This document shows positions 13,890 to 15,914 of a stretch of 15,914 bases of DNA, piece after piece. The DNA comes from Comamonadaceae bacterium (GTDB lineage: Bacteria > Pseudomonadota > Gammaproteobacteria > Burkholderiales > Burkholderiaceae_C). A program made the translations under genes and the position numbers. Under the pieces are notes generated by a model. The model saw nothing but the letters and a program-made list of their open reading frames with translations, searched no databases and was not told the DNA's origin. The stretch lies in NCBI GenBank assembly GCA_947455585.1, contig CANGOY010000013.1:1-15914 (forward strand), given 5' to 3'. Position 1 is the first letter of the stretch, and each line of letters opens with the position of its first letter.

Positions 13890-15019
13890 CGCAACAACAC
13901 CAACCCAAAGTAGCCCTCATCACGGGCATCACAGGCCAAGACGGTTCGTACCTTGCAGAGTTCTTGCTAGAGAAGGGCTACATCGTTCACGGCATCAAGC
14001 GCCGCGCGTCGCTGTTTAACACCCAGCGTATCGACCACATCTACCAAGACCCGCACATAGAGCACGCCAACTTCAAGCTGCACTATGGCGACCTGAGCGA
14101 CACCAGCAACCTCATTCGCATCGTGCAAGAAACGCAGCCGGATGAAATCTACAACCTTGGCGCACAAAGCCATGTGGCTGTGTCATTCGAGTCTCCCGAG
14201 TACACCGCCGATGTTGACGGCATTGGCACGCTGCGCCTGTTAGAAGCCATTCGCATCTTGGGCCTTGAGAAAAAAACCCGCTTCTACCAAGCTAGTACAT
14301 CCGAGCTGTATGGTTTGGTTCAAGAAATCCCACAAAAAGAAACCACGCCTTTCTACCCACGCAGCCCCTACGCCGTGGCCAAGATGTATGCGTATTGGAT
14401 CGTGGTGAACTACCGCGAAGCTTATGGCATGTATGCCTGCAACGGCATCTTGTTCAACCACGAAAGCCCACGCCGTGGTGAAACCTTTGTCACCCGCAAA
14501 ATCACCCGTGGCTTGGCCAACATCGCCCAAGGCCTAGAGCAATGCCTGTACATGGGCAACCTAGACGCCCTGCGCGACTGGGGCCATGCCAAAGACTATG
14601 TGCGCATGCAGTGGATGATGCTGCAGCAGCCACAAGCCGACGACTTCGTCATTGCCACAGGCGTGCAATACAGCGTGCGCCAGTTCATCCAGTGGAGCGC
14701 CGAAGAGTTGGGCGTCACATTGAAGTTTGAAGGCAAAGGCGTGGAAGAAACCGCCACTGTTGCCGCCATCAAGGGCGACAAAGCCCCCGGCCTCAAGGTG
14801 GGTGATGTGGTGGTCAAGATCGACCCCCGCTACTTCCGCCCCACCGAGGTAGAAACCTTGCTGGGCGACCCATCCAAAGCCAAAGCCAAGCTGGGCTGGA
14901 CGCCAGAAATTACCGTGCAGCAAATGTGCGCTGAGATGGTGGCGACAGATTTAGAAGAAGCCAAAAAGCATGCGCTTTTAAAGAAGCACGGCTACAACCT
15001 CAATGTGAGTGTTGAATAG
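13886..15019 (+). CDS. gmd: GDP-mannose 4,6-dehydratase
   Basis: Converts GDP-mannose to GDP-4-keto-6-deoxymannose, the substrate of Fcl, using bound NADP. It has 377 residues from ATG 13886. The nucleotide motif is GITGQDG (14-20); catalytic Thr138 and Glu140 lie in ASTSELYG, and Tyr162 and Lys166 in YAVAK, all offset by five from E. coli Gmd. NHESPRRGETFVTRKI and DWGHAKDYV are highly conserved landmarks. The C-terminal RYFRPTEVETLLGDPSKAKAKLGW is intact. An earlier in-frame ATG at 13787 encodes unrelated residues inside fcl and is rejected. Gene order fcl-gmd is the reverse of the E. coli colanic acid order. It is the last gene before the 153-base gap holding the ops-like element. Confidence 0.96.
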   Translation: MTQQHQPKVALITGITGQDGSYLAEFLLEKGYIVHGIKRRASLFNTQRIDHIYQDPHIEHANFKLHYGDLSDTSNLIRIVQETQPDEIYNLGAQSHVAVSFESPEYTADVDGIGTLRLLEAIRILGLEKKTRFYQASTSELYGLVQEIPQKETTPFYPRSPYAVAKMYAYWIVVNYREAYGMYACNGILFNHESPRRGETFVTRKITRGLANIAQGLEQCLYMGNLDALRDWGHAKDYVRMQWMMLQQPQADDFVIATGVQYSVRQFIQWSAEELGVTLKFEGKGVEETATVAAIKGDKAPGLKVGDVVVKIDPRYFRPTEVETLLGDPSKAKAKLGWTPEITVQQMCAEMVATDLEEAKKHALLKKHGYNLNVSVE

Positions 15020-15081
15020 TTTCGAATAAGACGGTTTGATTGAAACGAGCCTTGTGCAAGACAAGATTGCTTCAAAACAGC

Positions 15082-15110
15082 GACATAAATTGTCAAAGTT
15101 GTTAGACAAT
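15082..15110. promoter_or_regulatory. GACA/TGTC repeats in the uppS leader region
   Basis: In the gap between gmd and uppS, ATTGTC (15089-15094) and GACAAT (15105-15110) form perfect 6-bp arms around a 10-base spacer. A further GACA at 15082-15085 lies just upstream in inverted orientation to the following TGTC. The spacing of about two helical turns is operator-like, but the arms are short and could be chance in this AT-rich stretch. No good sigma-70 promoter could be assigned in the gap, although TTGAAA (about 15040) is a possible -35 hexamer with a poor -10. Confidence 0.25.
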
Positions 15111-15135
15111 CATGCCCTTTGCAAGTCTGCGAAAA

Positions 15136-15149
15136 GCGGTAGCGTGCCT
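15136..15149 (+). promoter_or_regulatory. ops-like element (RfaH recruitment/pause site) upstream of uppS
   Basis: GCGGTAGCGTGCCT at 15136-15149 matches the core of the E. coli ops element (GGCGGTAGCGTGC) except that the first G is an A at 15135. It is on the same strand as, and 26 bases upstream of, the uppS start, in an otherwise non-coding 153-base gap. No other strong match was seen on the same strand in the window. E. coli ops sites sit in the leaders of RfaH-controlled polysaccharide operons. The rest of the E. coli JUMPstart sequence is not recognisable here. With an RfaH-type gene 3.7 kb upstream, function is likely but not proven. Confidence 0.75.
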
Positions 15150-15172
15150 TTTATTTCGCTCTCTTTAAGTTT

Positions 15173-15898
15173 GTGACCGTACCAAGCCAAGCCAGTTTGC
15201 CCCAACACATTGCCATCATCATGGATGGCAATGGTCGATGGGCCCAAAAGCGCCACATGCCACGCTCCGTGGGCCATATCAAAGGCGCGGCGGGTGTCAA
15301 AGCCTTGGTGGAGTATTGCGCCAAGCTGGGAGTGAAATACCTCACCTTGTTTGCCTTTAGCACCGAAAACTGGAGCCGCCCAGCTGACGAGGTGTCTACC
15401 CTCATGGGGCTGTTTGTACAGTACCTCGAAAAAGAAATGAGCGCCCTAGCTGCCGCTGGCGTCCGCCTGAAGGTCATTGGCGATGTGGCAGGTTTTGCGC
15501 CTGATCTGCAGCAGCGCATTCACGCCGCAGGGGCTGCCACCGCCAACAATACCGCCATCACCCTGTGTGTAGCTGCCAACTATGGTGGCCGTTGGGATGT
15601 GCTGCACGCCGTGCAAAACTGGCAAGCAGCCAACCCACAGCAAAGCGTGACTGAGCTGACAGAGGCTGCGCTGGCGCAGCACCTGAGTACCGCAAACATG
15701 CCCGAAGTCGACTTGCTCATTCGTACCGGCGGCGAGCAACGCATTAGCAACTTTTTGCTCTGGCAAAGTGCCTATGCAGAACTGTACTTTACCGACGTGC
15801 TGTGGCCCGACTTTGACCAAGCGGAGTTGCTTAAAGCTCTGGCTAGCTATGCCCAACGCACGCGACGGTTTGGCTTGACGACAGAACAACTGGCATAA
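15173..15898 (+). CDS. uppS: UppS-type cis-prenyltransferase (undecaprenyl diphosphate synthase family)
   Basis: Extends farnesyl diphosphate with isopentenyl units in cis to make the C55 lipid carrier used for peptidoglycan, O-antigen and exopolysaccharide assembly. It has 241 residues, close to the E. coli 253. The substrate motif IMDGNGRWA carries the catalytic Asp18; FAFSTENWSRP and the C-terminal IRTGGEQRISNFLLWQSAYAELYF and WPDF motifs are complete. GTG 15173 is the only sensible start, since the next ATG is inside the catalytic motif; the ribosome site is poor. It lacks the usual frr/cdsA/dxr neighbours and follows an ops-like site, so it is probably an extra copy devoted to polysaccharide export. 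A possible next start codon (ATG 15911) is cut off by the window end. Confidence 0.92.
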   Translation: MTVPSQASLPQHIAIIMDGNGRWAQKRHMPRSVGHIKGAAGVKALVEYCAKLGVKYLTLFAFSTENWSRPADEVSTLMGLFVQYLEKEMSALAAAGVRLKVIGDVAGFAPDLQQRIHAAGAATANNTAITLCVAANYGGRWDVLHAVQNWQAANPQQSVTELTEAALAQHLSTANMPEVDLLIRTGGEQRISNFLLWQSAYAELYFTDVLWPDFDQAELLKALASYAQRTRRFGLTTEQLA

Positions 15899-15914
15899 CA
15901 ACTTATTTTTATGA

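Noticed and set aside
15911..15914. Possible start codon of a following gene
   Set aside because: Only one codon and one base are inside the window, so no coding feature can be supported.

Overview
The window looks like chromosomal DNA of a betaproteobacterium, most likely Burkholderiales in or near the Comamonadaceae. This is inferred from the fused LivM-LivG transporter protein, the PHA-granule phasin with a lysine/alanine-rich tail, the protein sequences and the moderate-to-high GC codon use; no rRNA or other taxonomic marker is present. Genes are packed closely: no gap between genes exceeds about 155 bases, and no tRNA, rRNA, insertion sequence or CRISPR array was seen.

Layout: (1) 1-4741 (+) is a branched-chain-amino-acid-type ABC importer: a periplasmic binding protein cut by the window start, LivH, a LivM-LivG fusion and LivF. 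A strong intrinsic terminator lies between the binding protein and livH. (2) 4792-6089 (+) holds a single-domain rhodanese and type III pantothenate kinase (coaX). (3) 6114-7782 (+) is a hipBA toxin-antitoxin module with a 12-bp-arm inverted repeat ending one base before the hipB start codon. (4) 7817-9001 (+) is an M20 amidohydrolase. (5) 9039-10849 (-) is, in transcription order, a PhaF-like phasin, a PhaD-like TetR regulator, then a ccdAB toxin-antitoxin pair. Two related 38-bp palindromic elements bracket the tetR-ccdAB block. (6) 10940-15019 (+) is an RfaH-type NusG paralogue followed by manC, fcl and gmd, the GDP-mannose to GDP-L-fucose pathway. (7) 15136-15898 (+) is an ops-like RfaH recruitment element in front of a UppS-type cis-prenyltransferase, with the cluster apparently continuing past the window edge.

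How it fits together: the right third reads as the start of a fucose-containing surface-polysaccharide locus that carries its own specialised antiterminator. RfaH is encoded with the sugar-nucleotide genes, and the site expected to recruit it lies 3.7 kb downstream, in front of the lipid-carrier synthase gene. This cis pairing of rfaH and an ops element in a betaproteobacterium is the most interesting signal. The middle is a patchwork in which two unrelated toxin-antitoxin modules (hipBA, ccdAB) flank an ordinary peptidase-family gene, next to a small PHA-granule module.
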